64,000 nucleotides of DNA from Sphingomonadaceae bacterium (GTDB taxonomy: Bacteria; Pseudomonadota; Alphaproteobacteria; Sphingomonadales; Sphingomonadaceae), in contig CANHQT010000007.1 in assembly GCA_947463325.1 (NCBI GenBank), forward strand, positions 20,519-84,518. The letters are read 5' to 3'. Positions 47,798-57,490 of this stretch are shown here, in pieces; position 1 is the stretch's first letter, and each line of letters begins with the position of its first letter. The position numbers were made by a program, and so were the translations under genes. The notes beneath the pieces are model-generated. The model had not been told where the DNA came from and searched no databases. It saw only the letters and a program-made list of their open reading frames with translations.

Positions 47798-48076
47798 ATG
47801 AGCGAGCGCAGCGAAACGGTGGAGATTACAAACCAGCGCGGCTTGCATGCGCGAGCCAGCGCAAAATTCGTCAACTTCGTCGCCGCTCTGCCGACCGGCG
47901 TGAAGGTCGAGGTCGAGAAAGACGGCAACCGCGTGAACGGCCTGTCGATCATGGGTCTGATGATGCTGGGTGCGGCCAAGGGCGATTCGATTACCATCCA
48001 CACCTCGGGCGAGTGCGCCGAAACCGCGCTGCTCAAGCTCGTCGGCCTCGTCAAAGACAGTTTCGGCGAGGATTGA
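47798..48076 (+). CDS. ptsH: phosphocarrier protein HPr
   Basis: HPr of 92 residues. The phosphorylated His is in NQRGLHARASAKFV (about residue 17). The regulatory Ser site is in GLSIMGLMML (about residue 50), the target of HprK. It links PTS enzyme I to EIIA, but no enzyme I gene is present in the window. It follows the EIIA gene and precedes the SpoU methyltransferase gene by four bases. Confidence 0.96.
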   Translation: MSERSETVEITNQRGLHARASAKFVNFVAALPTGVKVEVEKDGNRVNGLSIMGLMMLGAAKGDSITIHTSGECAETALLKLVGLVKDSFGED

Positions 48077-48080
48077 GCGG

Positions 48081-48905
48081 GTGGAGCGCAACGCGCGCGG
48101 CCACCGGCTGATCGAAAGCCACGCCAACCCGGTGGTCAAGCGCGCGCGAAGCCTGCGCGACAAAAAGCATCGCCGCGCCGAAGGGCTGTTCCTCGCCGAG
48201 GGACTTCGGATCCTTACCGAGGCACGGGAAGCGGGCGTATTGCCTGAGCAGATTTTCTACGCCGCAGACCGGCCAGTCCATCCATTGGCCGAAATGCTGT
48301 TCGAAGCCATGGAGGCGAGCGGTCGCGAAATCATCGCCACCAGCGCGGACATCCTCTCTCGCCTCTCCGGTAAGGACAATGCGCAGACGCTGGTCGGCCT
48401 CTACCGCGACCGGATCGTACCGCTCTCCACCATCGACCGCAGCGCTGCGCCGATCTGGCTCGTGGTGCAGGCGATGCGCGATCCCGGCAATCTGGGCACC
48501 GTGCTGCGGACCGGCGATGCGGTCGGCGCGGGCGGGGTCATCCTGATCGACGAGTGTGTCGACCCCTTCTCCGTAGAGGCGGTACGCGCGAGCATGGGCG
48601 CGCTGTTCACCCAAGTGATCGCTGCCGCGCCGTGGGATGCATTCATCGGCTGGTTGCGCGAGGGGCCGGGCTGCCTCGTCGCGACCAGCTTGGCGCCGGG
48701 CGCAGTCGATTACCGCTCGCCCGACTATCCCGCCCCCACCTTCATCCTCACTGGCAATGAATCGCGCGGGCTGCCGCCGGACTATGAGGCCGCCTGTGAC
48801 CTGCGGGTGAAGATGCCGATGCTCGGCAAGGCCGACAGTCTCAATGCCGCCGTTGCGACGGCCGTCATGGCCTATCGCGTGCTCGACCGGCAGGGCGGCG
48901 CCTGA
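48081..48905 (+). CDS. TrmH/SpoU family RNA 2'-O-methyltransferase
   Basis: SpoU-type RNA methyltransferase of about 274 residues. The N-terminal substrate-binding domain has NPVVKRARSLRDKKHRRAEG. The knotted SAM domain shows the three motifs: MRDPGNLGTVLRTGDAVGA, LTGNESRGLPP, and MLGKADSLNAAVATAVMAYR. The target nucleotide (tRNA or 23S rRNA) is unknown. It starts with GTG four bases after ptsH, so it may be read through from the PTS operon. Confidence 0.9.
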   Translation: MERNARGHRLIESHANPVVKRARSLRDKKHRRAEGLFLAEGLRILTEAREAGVLPEQIFYAADRPVHPLAEMLFEAMEASGREIIATSADILSRLSGKDNAQTLVGLYRDRIVPLSTIDRSAAPIWLVVQAMRDPGNLGTVLRTGDAVGAGGVILIDECVDPFSVEAVRASMGALFTQVIAAAPWDAFIGWLREGPGCLVATSLAPGAVDYRSPDYPAPTFILTGNESRGLPPDYEAACDLRVKMPMLGKADSLNAAVATAVMAYRVLDRQGGA

Positions 48906-48942
48906 GCCAAGCCGTTCATTGGCCGCACAGGGCGGATCGACT

Positions 48943-49668
48943 ATGCTCTCCCGCATGATCGATCGCCGCGCCATCATCGTCCTTAGCGCCGCCGCGCTTC
49001 TTTCCGGCTGCGCTACCCTGCCGGCCCCTGCGCCCGAGCAAACCGTACCAACAGGCGAGGCTTGGTTTGCGCTCGGCACCGAACCCTTCTGGTCGCTGGA
49101 GATCACCCAGAGCCGCATAACCTATCATGACGCCGAGCGGAGGCGCGTGGCCGAAGCAAACCCCGGCGCGCAAACGAGTTTGAACGGCCGGCGTTACGCG
49201 GGGCAGCGCATGACCGTCGACATCAGCATGCAGCCGTGCAGCGACGGGATGAGCGACCGGCGCTACGCGGAAACGGTGCGGCTGACCATGGACGGGCGGG
49301 CGCTCAACGGTTGCGGCGGTGCGATCGTGCCACCCGCCGGCCTCCATGGCACCAACTGGCGAATTGTTAGCATCGACGGCTCGGCCATCATCGCGGAACG
49401 TGGCGGGGAGATGCGCTTCGAGGGCAACCGCATTTCGGCGAGCGCCGGCTGCAACCGGCTGACCGGAAGCTTTACCAGCGATGGCACACGCCTCACCGCC
49501 AGCCAGATCGCCGCGACCCGGATGGCCTGCCCGACCGAGATCATGGGTCAGGAAATGCGTCTTTTGCAGATGCTGCGCCAGTCTCTCGCCATCCGCTTCA
49601 CGCCGGACGGGAGGATGATGCTGACCGGAGACGGGGGCGCGACCATCGTGCTGGAACGGATTATCTAG
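48943..49668 (+). CDS. META-domain lipoprotein
   Basis: Lipoprotein of about 241 residues. A signal peptide leads to the lipobox LLSGCA (about residue 22). A COG3650-like domain with GTEPFWSLEITQ follows (about residues 40-125), then a META (HslJ-like) domain at about 145-240 with GTNWRIVSIDG and CNRLTGSF and RMACPTEIM. META proteins are linked to motility or antibiotic response in other bacteria; here the role is unknown. ATG at 48943 is chosen; 48955 is also possible. It converges on rmuC. Confidence 0.82.
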   Translation: MLSRMIDRRAIIVLSAAALLSGCATLPAPAPEQTVPTGEAWFALGTEPFWSLEITQSRITYHDAERRRVAEANPGAQTSLNGRRYAGQRMTVDISMQPCSDGMSDRRYAETVRLTMDGRALNGCGGAIVPPAGLHGTNWRIVSIDGSAIIAERGGEMRFEGNRISASAGCNRLTGSFTSDGTRLTASQIAATRMACPTEIMGQEMRLLQMLRQSLAIRFTPDGRMMLTGDGGATIVLERII

Positions 49669-49678
49669 GGCTTAAGGC

Positions 49679-51061
49679 TCAACCCGCTTCCACCGCATCC
49701 TCTTTGCCGCCAGCAAGCGAAACCAGCTTGGCCTGCTGGCGAATGGCGGTTTCGACAATCGGCGGCGATTCCATAGCCTTCCCCGCCGTATCAACGTCGA
49801 GCGCCTCGAAACGGCGGGCGGAAGTCAGCACTTGTGACTCGAGGCTGCCGACAAAAGCATTGTAGGCGCCGACCGCGGTATCGAGATTCTTGCCAACCCG
49901 CGCCACATGGCCGCCCATCACAGCAAGACGGGCGTAAAGCTCCTTGCCGAGCGCCGCAATATCGCGTGCCTGCTCGACCACTCGTTCCTGCCGCCACACC
50001 GCAGCAACGGTGCGCGCAATTGCAATTAGATTGGTAGGTGTCGCCAGCAACACACGCTTTTCAAAAGCAAAATCCCAAATACCGGGATCAGTCTCAAGCG
50101 CCGCGGAAAGGAAATGTTCGCCGGGAATGAAGAGGATCACATAGTCGGGCGCAGTTTCAAATTGGGTCCAGTAGCTCTTGGCCCCGAGTTGGTTGACGTG
50201 CGCCTTGAGGCTCGCGGCATGGGCAGCAAGGCCCGTGTTGCGCGTCGCTTCATCCTCGGCATTGAAAGCATCCTGATAGGCGTTGAGCGAAACCTTGGCA
50301 TCGATCACCAGGCACTGGTTGCCGGGGATGCGAACAATAACGTCGGGGCGCAGCCGGCCGCCATCCTCTTGCGCGACGCTGACCTCGGTCTGGAAATCCG
50401 CATACTCGGAGAGGCCGCAGCTTTCGAGCACATTACGGAGCTGCTGTTCGCCCCAGCGGCCACGCGCCTTGGGCGCATTGCGCAAGCTGTTGGAAAGCCG
50501 CGCTGCCTCCGCCTTCACGCCTTCGTTTGAAGCGTGGAGCGATTCCATCAAGCCGGCGAGTGAGCCAAATGCCTGTTTTCGCTCATTTTCAACTTTTTCT
50601 ACTGCTTGTTCATAGCGTTGCAGCCGTTCATTGACAGGCGCCAGCAACTCCGAAAGTCGCGCACCAGCAGCCGCCTCGCTTGCCTTGAACTGTTGTCCGG
50701 CGTTTTCAAGGAACTGCGTCTGCGCGCGATCAAGCAGCTTGGCGGCAACTTCCTGAAACTGCGCGGCGAGTGCATCGCGCGCTTCGGTCAGCGCGGCAAT
50801 CCGTTCTTCATGCGCGCGGGCATCGGCATCTCGCAGCGTGCGCAGCGAGGCGAGCTCAATCGCATGCGCTTCCCGCTCCTGACTCGCCTTTTCGAGATCA
50901 CCCGCCGCCTGCTTGAACAGGCCGTCGAGCCGGTCACGGTCAACCAGCGCGGCATCGCGCTCCGCCTTGAGGCCCGCCCCGGCACGCCCGCCAAGCAGCC
51001 AGCCGATAAGAGCGCCCAGCAAAAGGGCGGCAATCGCAACGATCAGAGAAACGGTTTCCAT
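49679..51061 (-). CDS. rmuC: DNA recombination protein RmuC
   Basis: RmuC of 460 residues, which limits inversion at short inverted repeats. An N-terminal membrane segment (residues 5-24) and a long coiled coil (about 30-165, rich in Glu, Ala and Arg) precede the conserved nuclease-like domain (about 195-385, with KARGRWGEQQLRNVLE and LVIDAKVSLNAYQDAF, then LFIPGEHFL). The stop is at 49679, convergent with the META gene. def lies 39 bases upstream of its start, on the same strand. Confidence 0.92.
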   Translation of the reverse strand: METVSLIVAIAALLLGALIGWLLGGRAGAGLKAERDAALVDRDRLDGLFKQAAGDLEKASQEREAHAIELASLRTLRDADARAHEERIAALTEARDALAAQFQEVAAKLLDRAQTQFLENAGQQFKASEAAAGARLSELLAPVNERLQRYEQAVEKVENERKQAFGSLAGLMESLHASNEGVKAEAARLSNSLRNAPKARGRWGEQQLRNVLESCGLSEYADFQTEVSVAQEDGGRLRPDVIVRIPGNQCLVIDAKVSLNAYQDAFNAEDEATRNTGLAAHAASLKAHVNQLGAKSYWTQFETAPDYVILFIPGEHFLSAALETDPGIWDFAFEKRVLLATPTNLIAIARTVAAVWRQERVVEQARDIAALGKELYARLAVMGGHVARVGKNLDTAVGAYNAFVGSLESQVLTSARRFEALDVDTAGKAMESPPIVETAIRQQAKLVSLAGGKEDAVEAG

Positions 51062-51100
51062 ACCGCGAACATAGCCGGAACGCGGCCGCTGTCAAAGCAC

Positions 51101-51634
51101 TCAGGCGGCGCGACGAATCTTCGTCAGCTTCTTCAGCAGCATCTCCCGCTTCAGACGCGAAAGATGATCGATGAAAAGGATGCCTTCGAGATGGTCATGC
51201 TCATGCTGGATGCAGGTCGCCATCAGGCCGGTCATGCGCTCACGGTGGCGGTTGCCGTCCTCATCCTGCCAGTCGACAGTGAGTTCGGCAGGTCGCGTCA
51301 CGTCGGCAAATTGCTCGGGCACCGACAGGCAGCCTTCGGCATAGACGCTATGTTCCTCGGTAAAGTCCGAAAAGACCGGATTGATAAAGGTGCGCGGATT
51401 GCGAAGGACGCGCTTGCCTTCCTCATCCTCGGGGTCCGGTTCCTGCAGGTCGATGACGAGAATACGCTTCGGCACGCCGACCTGGATCGCGGCAAGGCCG
51501 ATACCCGGCGCGTCATACATGGTCTCATACATGTCAGCGACGAGCTGTTTCAGCGCGCCGTCAAACTCGGTAACCGGCTCGGAAATAACGCGCAGCCGCG
51601 GGTCCGGCGTCTCGATGATGGGAAGAATGGCCAT
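51101..51634 (-). CDS. def: peptide deformylase
   Basis: Peptide deformylase of 177 residues, which removes the formyl group from new proteins. The three family motifs are GIGLAAIQVG (motif 1), EGCLSVPEQ (motif 2, metal Cys) and QHEHDHLEGILF (motif 3, metal His pair and catalytic Glu). It is on the minus strand between recR and rmuC, while fmt, which adds the formyl group, lies divergent from recR just upstream. def is followed by rmuC after 39 bases. Confidence 0.97.
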   Translation of the reverse strand: MAILPIIETPDPRLRVISEPVTEFDGALKQLVADMYETMYDAPGIGLAAIQVGVPKRILVIDLQEPDPEDEEGKRVLRNPRTFINPVFSDFTEEHSVYAEGCLSVPEQFADVTRPAELTVDWQDEDGNRHRERMTGLMATCIQHEHDHLEGILFIDHLSRLKREMLLKKLTKIRRAA

Positions 51635-51694
51635 GGCGCGGAGGTATGGCGGCGGGTGGCAGGGGTCAAGGGGCGCAAGCTGGGTGGATGCGTT

Positions 51695-52291
51695 TTACCC
51701 CACCGGCCGCCGCGCCCTCAGCGCCTGCGCGAGCGTGCCCTCATCGAGATAGTCGAGTTCTCCGCCCACCGGCAGGCCGTGGGCGAGCATAGTGAGGCGG
51801 ATGGGGAGCCCCTCCAGCCGGTCGGTGATGTAATGGGCAGTAGTCTGCCCTTCGAGCGTCGCATTCATGGCCAGCACGACCTCATCGATCCCGCCTGCAG
51901 CGACACGACGGATCAGCGGTTCGATGGCGATATCCTCCGGCCGGACGCCGTCGAGCGCGGAAAGCCGCCCACCGAGAACATGGTAACGGCCCGGGAACAG
52001 CCGCGAGCGATCAAGCGCCCAGAGGTCCGCCACCTCCTCCACCACGCACAGCGCGCGCGCATCGCGGCGCGGATCGGCGCAGATGCCGCACGGATCGCTG
52101 GTGTCGACATTGTTGCAGGTGGAGCAGGCGACCAGGCTTTCGCTCACCCGGTCGAGCGCGGCGCGCAGCGGCGCCAGCGCGGTCTCCCGCCGCTTGATGA
52201 GGTGGAGCACCGCCCGACGCGCGCTACGCGGACCGAGGCCCGGCAGACGGGCAAGCTGTTGGACAAGGGCATCAATCTCGGCGGAGGCCAT
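51695..52291 (-). CDS. recR: recombination protein RecR
   Basis: RecR of 198 residues, which works with RecF and RecO in gap repair. The N-terminal helix-hairpin-helix region has [20 protein letters not shown] four-Cys zinc finger is in [17 protein letters not shown] (about residues 52-68), then the Toprim domain with [13 protein letters not shown]. The ATG at 52291 ([10 protein letters not shown]) matches the family start, so the longer frame is not used. It is divergent from fmt across 88 bases. Confidence 0.96.
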   Translation of the reverse strand: MASAEIDALVQQLARLPGLGPRSARRAVLHLIKRRETALAPLRAALDRVSESLVACSTCNNVDTSDPCGICADPRRDARALCVVEEVADLWALDRSRLFPGRYHVLGGRLSALDGVRPEDIAIEPLIRRVAAGGIDEVVLAMNATLEGQTTAHYITDRLEGLPIRLTMLAHGLPVGGELDYLDEGTLAQALRARRPVG

Positions 52292-52379
52292 GGAATGAGC
52301 GATAGGGTGGCTCGACGCGGGGCGCAATGGTGGGGGGCACCCTTTGCCTTTGCCCGCGCACGCGCATAGAGGCGCGGCG

Positions 52380-53297
52380 ATGCGTATCGTCTTCATGGGA
52401 ACGCCGGACTTTGCTGTGCCGACGCTCGATGCCCTCCTTGCGGCAGGGCATGATGTTGCGTGCGTCTATACCCAACCGCCGCGCCCTGCGAACCGGGGCA
52501 AGCGGGAAACGCCATCACCTGTGCATGCGCGTGCTGAGGCTCTGGGGATAGAGGTCAGGCACCCCGCCAAGCTGCGCGATCCTGCCGAGCAGGCGGCGTT
52601 CGCTGCGCTTAATGCCGACGTCGCTGTTGTGGCAGCCTATGGCCTGATCCTGCCGCAAGCGGTGCTTGATGCGCCGCGTCATGGCTGCCTTAACGTCCAT
52701 GCCTCGCTGCTGCCACGCTGGCGGGGGGCGGCGCCGATCCAACGGGCCATCCTTGCCGGCGACCGGGAGACGGGTGTCGGCATAATGCAGATGGAAGCCG
52801 GGCTCGATACCGGGCCAGTGCGGTTGGAGGGGCGCACGCCAGTGGACGCCAAGACCGCCGGCGAGCTGACCGCAGAGCTGGCACAGATGGGCGCGGAGCT
52901 GATGGTCCGCGTGCTTGGCAAGCTGGAAGCCTACCCGCCGGTGGTTCAGGCCACCGAGGGCGTGACGCATGCGCCAAAGATCCTGAAGGATGAGGCCCGC
53001 ATCGACTGGAATCTCTCCGCCGTGCAGGCCGAACGGATGGTGCGTGCCTTCGCGCCCTCGCCTGGCGCCTGGTTCGAGGCCAATGGCGAGCGGGTGAAGC
53101 TGCTCGCCGCTGATGTTGTGCCGCCCGATGGGGCACAGCCCGCGCGGCCGGGAACCATCATCGATGACCGGCTGGTTATCGCCTGCAATCCGGGTGCGAT
53201 TCGCGCGCGCACCGTCCAGCGCGCTGGACGCGGCGCTATGAGCGCGGACGAATTGCTGCGCGGCTTTGCGCTGCCCCCAGGGATGCGGCTCAACTGA
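52380..53297 (+). CDS. fmt: methionyl-tRNA formyltransferase
   Basis: Fmt of 305 residues, which formylates initiator methionyl-tRNA. The start [18 protein letters not shown] is typical, and the formyl-transfer motif [18 protein letters not shown] lies at about residues 104-121. The C-terminal domain (about 205-305) helps bind tRNA. The stop overlaps the truA start by one base, and the opposite-strand def is three genes away, so formylation and deformylation genes are grouped. Confidence 0.96.
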   Translation: MRIVFMGTPDFAVPTLDALLAAGHDVACVYTQPPRPANRGKRETPSPVHARAEALGIEVRHPAKLRDPAEQAAFAALNADVAVVAAYGLILPQAVLDAPRHGCLNVHASLLPRWRGAAPIQRAILAGDRETGVGIMQMEAGLDTGPVRLEGRTPVDAKTAGELTAELAQMGAELMVRVLGKLEAYPPVVQATEGVTHAPKILKDEARIDWNLSAVQAERMVRAFAPSPGAWFEANGERVKLLAADVVPPDGAQPARPGTIIDDRLVIACNPGAIRARTVQRAGRGAMSADELLRGFALPPGMRLN

Positions 53298-54037
53298 TGC
53301 CGCGTTATCGCCTCACCCTCGAATGGGACGGGCGGCCCTATATGGGCTGGCAGCGGCAGGAGCATGGGCCGAGCGTCCAGCAGGCTCTGGAGGAAGCAGC
53401 GGCGCGCATCACGGAACATGACGTGACAGCCATCGCGGCCGGACGGACCGACGCCGGGGTTCATGCCCGCGCGATGCCTGTCCATTTCGACAGCGAAAAG
53501 GCACTGACCCCATTCCGCATGATGGAAGCGCTCAACGCGCAGCTGCGCCCGCACCCAATCGCGGTGATCGATTGCCGCGAGGCTAACGCCGAGTGGCATG
53601 CGCGTTTCTCATGCACCGGGCGCATCTATGATTATCTGATTATCAATCGACGCCCACCTTTGACGCTGGAGGCCGGCATGGCCTGGCGGGTCACGCATGA
53701 CCTTGATGCAGAAGCGATGCACGAAGCGGCGCAGCGGCTGGTGGGCCAGCATGACTTCACCACCTTCCGGTCCGCCCACTGCCAGAGCGCGAGCCCGGTC
53801 AAGACACTCGACCGGCTGGACGTGGCGCGCACCACCGACCGCATCATGATCCGCGCAGAGGCACGGAGTTTCCTCCACCATCAAGTGCGCTCCATGGTCG
53901 GGTGCCTGATGATGGTCGGGCGCGGCCAGTGGAGCGCGGACGATCTTTCCTCCGCTCTCGTGGCCGCCGACAGGCAGGCACTCGGGCAGAATGCACCGCC
54001 CGACGGGCTCTATTTCGTCGGCGCGCGCTACGAATAA
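53297..54037 (+). CDS. truA: tRNA pseudouridine(38-40) synthase TruA
   Basis: TruA of 246 residues, which makes pseudouridine at positions 38-40 of tRNA anticodon stems. The catalytic Asp is in [11 protein letters not shown] (about residue 54). The [19 protein letters not shown] start and the late [17 protein letters not shown] are typical. It starts in the fmt stop (TGATG), so the two are translationally coupled. Its stop is one base from the end of the convergent amidotransferase gene. Confidence 0.96.
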   Translation: MPRYRLTLEWDGRPYMGWQRQEHGPSVQQALEEAAARITEHDVTAIAAGRTDAGVHARAMPVHFDSEKALTPFRMMEALNAQLRPHPIAVIDCREANAEWHARFSCTGRIYDYLIINRRPPLTLEAGMAWRVTHDLDAEAMHEAAQRLVGQHDFTTFRSAHCQSASPVKTLDRLDVARTTDRIMIRAEARSFLHHQVRSMVGCLMMVGRGQWSADDLSSALVAADRQALGQNAPPDGLYFVGARYE

Positions 54038-54038
54038 T

Positions 54039-55934
54039 TTAGATAGAAAACAGTTTTTTAAGGCTCTTTTCGAGCATGAAGAACTGCCAGATTTGGCGGC
54101 CGTGATCGATCCGGCCGGACTGGTGGGCCGTGACGAGGCGGTCGATGGCCCGCATGTCGAACCAGCCCGTGGCGGCGAGTGTCGGTGATGCGCCGAGCGC
54201 CCTCGCCTCTTCCGCCAGCCCTTTGCGGAACCAGGCGGTCAGCGGCGTCACGAAACCCATTTTCGGGCGATAGAGGATATCGCGCGGTAAGGTGCGTTCC
54301 ATCGCCCGCTTCATCAGCCATTTGCCGGTACCACCACGCACGCGCATGTTGGCCGGCAAGGTGGCCGCGAATTCGACAAGATGATGGTCAAGCAACGGCT
54401 CTCGGGCTTCGAGGCTGACCGCCATGCTCATCCGATCGACCTTGGTCAGGATGTCACCCGGCAGCGCGATCATCATGTCGGCATATTGCGCCCGATCGAG
54501 CGGCTCGGCGGCGGGCGCGGCGCGCATTGTGCGCCACCAGCGTTCCTCCGCGCTATAGCCGCGAATGCGTGCACGCATGGAATCGCTGTAAAGCTCTGCC
54601 CGCATATCCGGCCCGGTCACGCCAATGGCGAGAGCATAGGCTTCTTCGCCAGACCGAGCGAGGCCGGTCAGCGTCGCCTTGGCGCGCAAGGGACGTGGCA
54701 ACCAGTCCATCTGCGGCAGCGCTCGCCCAAGCGGACCGAGCAGTGTGCGGCGAAGGGCGGACGGGATCCAGCGGCGGACCCGTTCCTCCTGATGCTGAAA
54801 GACGAGCCGGCGATATCCGGCGAAAGCCTCATCCGCGCCGTCGCCGGAGAGGGCGACCGTTACTTCCTCGCGCGCCAGCTGGCTAACGCGATAGGTGGGC
54901 AGCGCCGAGGCATCGGCAAAGGGCTCATCGAAATGCGCGGCGACAGTATCGGCAATCGCGAAGTCCTCCGACGAGACAATGCGCATGCGATGATCGGTGG
55001 CGTAGCGACGCGCGATGACATCGGCATAGCGCGTCTCATCGAGCACGGCCTCGTCAAAGCCGATCGCACAGCTGTTGACCGCATGTGGGCTCGCCTCGGC
55101 CATCAGCGCGACGACTGTGCTGCTGTCGACACCGCCCGAGAGGAAGGCACCCAACGGAACATCCGACACCATGCGGCTGCGCACGGCGGCGCGCAGCAGC
55201 TGGAAACAATGCTCCTCCGCCTCCCCGACACGTGCGGTGATGCGGCGGGAAAAATCGAGCGTCCACCAGCGCTGCGGCGCAGGCATCGGCTTGCCACGGC
55301 GAATGTGAAGATAATGGCCGGCGGGAAGCTTCCTGATCCCCGCGACTATGCAGGCATCGTCCGGTACATAGCCAAAGGCCATAAAGTCCTCGACCGCCGT
55401 CGCATCCGCCTCGACTCTAAGGTTGGGGAGCGCAAGCAGGCCCTTCAGTTCGCTCGCAAAGGCGATGCTGCCGTCGGGCAGCTCGGCCAGAAACAAGGGT
55501 TTGACGCCCAGTCGGTCACGCACGAGGAACAGGCTGCCATCGGCCGCATCATGAATGGCAAAGGCAAACATGCCATCGAGCCGCGACAGGCAGGCCGCCC
55601 CCCATTGAGAAAAGGCGGCAAGGATGACCTCCGTATCGCCGGCGGTCTGGAAGCGATGGCCAAGCGCGGCAAGTTCGGCACGAAGCTCGCGGTAATTATA
55701 GACTTCGCCATTATAGGTGATGGTGAAGCGGCCTTCACTGCCATGCATGGGCTGGGGCGAGCCCGCGACATCGATGATCGACAGGCGCAGGTGTCCGAAG
55801 ACGACGCCAGGCGCGTGCCACAGCCCGTCCCCGTCGGGCCCGCGGTGGCGCATCGGTGCCAGCATGGCCGCCACCCGCTCCTGCGGGAGCGGGCGCGGCT
55901 GTTCAGGATGATAGAGGCCGGCAATCCCGCACAT
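54039..55934 (-). CDS. asparagine-synthase-like amidotransferase of the exosortase A locus
   Basis: Class II amidotransferase of about 631 residues, AsnB-like. The N-terminal Cys after initiator Met (MCGIAGLYH) is the glutaminase nucleophile. The ATP-pyrophosphatase loop is FLSGGVDSSTVVAL (about residue 265). It matches the amidotransferase encoded with exosortase A systems, which probably amidates a sugar or precursor in exopolysaccharide synthesis. ATG at 55934 places Cys at position 2 and so is the right start; an open frame continues five codons upstream. It is the last gene of the minus-strand XrtA row and is separated from xrtA by 77 bases. Confidence 0.9.
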   Translation of the reverse strand: MCGIAGLYHPEQPRPLPQERVAAMLAPMRHRGPDGDGLWHAPGVVFGHLRLSIIDVAGSPQPMHGSEGRFTITYNGEVYNYRELRAELAALGHRFQTAGDTEVILAAFSQWGAACLSRLDGMFAFAIHDAADGSLFLVRDRLGVKPLFLAELPDGSIAFASELKGLLALPNLRVEADATAVEDFMAFGYVPDDACIVAGIRKLPAGHYLHIRRGKPMPAPQRWWTLDFSRRITARVGEAEEHCFQLLRAAVRSRMVSDVPLGAFLSGGVDSSTVVALMAEASPHAVNSCAIGFDEAVLDETRYADVIARRYATDHRMRIVSSEDFAIADTVAAHFDEPFADASALPTYRVSQLAREEVTVALSGDGADEAFAGYRRLVFQHQEERVRRWIPSALRRTLLGPLGRALPQMDWLPRPLRAKATLTGLARSGEEAYALAIGVTGPDMRAELYSDSMRARIRGYSAEERWWRTMRAAPAAEPLDRAQYADMMIALPGDILTKVDRMSMAVSLEAREPLLDHHLVEFAATLPANMRVRGGTGKWLMKRAMERTLPRDILYRPKMGFVTPLTAWFRKGLAEEARALGASPTLAATGWFDMRAIDRLVTAHQSGRIDHGRQIWQFFMLEKSLKKLFSI

Positions 55935-56011
55935 ATTCTTGGTCTGCATCCCCCCGTTTCAGACCCTGTTACCCGCTCGTGTCGCGCGAAGTCGAGACAC
56001 AGTTGCGCAAT

Positions 56012-57490
56012 CTATCGCCCGGCAGATGCAGCCAAGAGGGCTTCGGGCCCGCCGGCAGCGGTAACGAAACGTTCGATTGTCGCGCGCGCCTGTGCCCCCT
56101 GCGCCGAGACGATCATCGCATAGGTGCGCTCATCCCCGCCGGTGAAGCGCGCGCGCAGCACGGCGAGCTTCACCTGGCCCGGGCTGGCAGTGACACTTTG
56201 GCCGACGCGGTAAAGGGTGAGAATGTCACGAAAGTTCCCGTCCTTAGCGATCCGGTCCACGCGCGCAGGGCCGAGCGGGGCGAGGCGTTCGCCCCATGCC
56301 CAGTCGCTCTCGGGATCAACCGCGCCTTGGCCGTAGCCGACCGGTTCTGCCCCCTCGCTTTGACGGGCATAGGCGACAAGAACGAGATCGACAGTAGCGC
56401 CGTTGGCGTCAGCATAACGGGCGTCGAGGCGGGCATCTTCGCCATCGAAGCGGGCACGCCAATCCGTGGAAGCGGCGGGGGCCTGCATCCAGCCCGCGAC
56501 GGCTGGGGCTGAGGGCGCACCGAGCGGTGCGGCAGTGGCCGAACCGATCACGCCAGCAGCGACAGGAGCGACGACGGCGAACGCCACCAGCGGCGCAACC
56601 AATGCCATCTTGGCACCACTGCGTGGGAGGATGGTGGAGAGGCGGGCAGCATCAACCGGCACCTCTTCAGGATTACGGTCAAACCAAGGGCTGGCGGCCC
56701 AGCCGACGATGGCGATGACGAGGCCGAAGAATATCCAGCCATAGATCAGGTGATCTGCGCCGACAGCGAACTCGGTGCCCCATTGCTCCGCCATCCAGAT
56801 GGTGCCGTAGGCGCGCACGCCGTTTGCGAGCACCGGCACGACCATCGCAAAGACAAGAAATGCGGCACGGCGCTGCCAGCTCTTGAACAGGAGATGGGCC
56901 GCAAGCACTGAGAGCGCGGCCATAGCGACGAGAAACTTCACGCCAGAACAGGCCTCCGCTACCGCGAAATAGCCAGCCGGCGTGGTGATGAAAATGCCCT
57001 CGATATAGGCGGGGATGCCGGTGAAGCGCAGCAGCGCCATCGACATGTCAGCGGTCAGCATCTGCATCGGCGGAACCAGTTCCTCGCCGAACGGTATCAT
57101 GAAGAAGGCATAGAAAATCGGGAAAGCGAGGCCCCAGGCAATCTGCGGGCCAAGCAGCGCCGGAACCGTCCCCTGCAACATCAGGATCAGGCCGAGATGA
57201 CGGGCGAGGCTGACGCTTGCAGCATCACCAATGAACCAGACAAATGCGCCGCCAGCGACCCACAAGAGGCCGGGAAGCCAAGGTCGCGGGGTAAGCTTCG
57301 CCAACTCGTCACGCCGCAACCACACCAGCCAGCCGATTATCGGCGGCAGGAAAATGCAATGCGCGAACGTAGAGCTGTTTAGCCAGACCGAGACGAGGTG
57401 CACAGCATCCCGCACGAACAGGATCAAGATCAGCGCCCATAAGGCGCCAAGCATCACCAGCGGGTGTTTCCAATGTGACGGGATGGTCAT
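56012..57490 (-). CDS. xrtA: exosortase A fused to EpsI-like domain
   Basis: Exosortase A of about 492 residues with a C-terminal EpsI-like domain. The N-terminal half has about eight membrane segments, and the proposed catalytic residues are Cys in AEACSGVKFL, Arg in ANGVRAYGTIW and His in GADHLIYGW. After about residue 300 a soluble EpsI domain follows (GWMQAPAA, then ARFDGEDARLDARY). Exosortases cut proteins with a C-terminal PEP-CTERM signal. No PEP-CTERM protein is seen in this window. Its start overlaps the glycosyltransferase stop by four bases. Confidence 0.92.
   Translation of the reverse strand: MTIPSHWKHPLVMLGALWALILILFVRDAVHLVSVWLNSSTFAHCIFLPPIIGWLVWLRRDELAKLTPRPWLPGLLWVAGGAFVWFIGDAASVSLARHLGLILMLQGTVPALLGPQIAWGLAFPIFYAFFMIPFGEELVPPMQMLTADMSMALLRFTGIPAYIEGIFITTPAGYFAVAEACSGVKFLVAMAALSVLAAHLLFKSWQRRAAFLVFAMVVPVLANGVRAYGTIWMAEQWGTEFAVGADHLIYGWIFFGLVIAIVGWAASPWFDRNPEEVPVDAARLSTILPRSGAKMALVAPLVAFAVVAPVAAGVIGSATAAPLGAPSAPAVAGWMQAPAASTDWRARFDGEDARLDARYADANGATVDLVLVAYARQSEGAEPVGYGQGAVDPESDWAWGERLAPLGPARVDRIAKDGNFRDILTLYRVGQSVTASPGQVKLAVLRARFTGGDERTYAMIVSAQGAQARATIERFVTAAGGPEALLAASAGR

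Noticed and set aside
50606..52369. Open frame of 587 codons antisense to rmuC, def and recR.
   Set aside because: It spans three well-supported genes on the other strand and two intergenic gaps.
55979..56001. Interrupted inverted repeat between xrtA and the amidotransferase gene as a terminator.
   Set aside because: The stem has a mismatch and no T tract.
54381..56123. Open frame of 580 codons antisense to the amidotransferase.
   Set aside because: No motif; the minus-strand amidotransferase is well supported.
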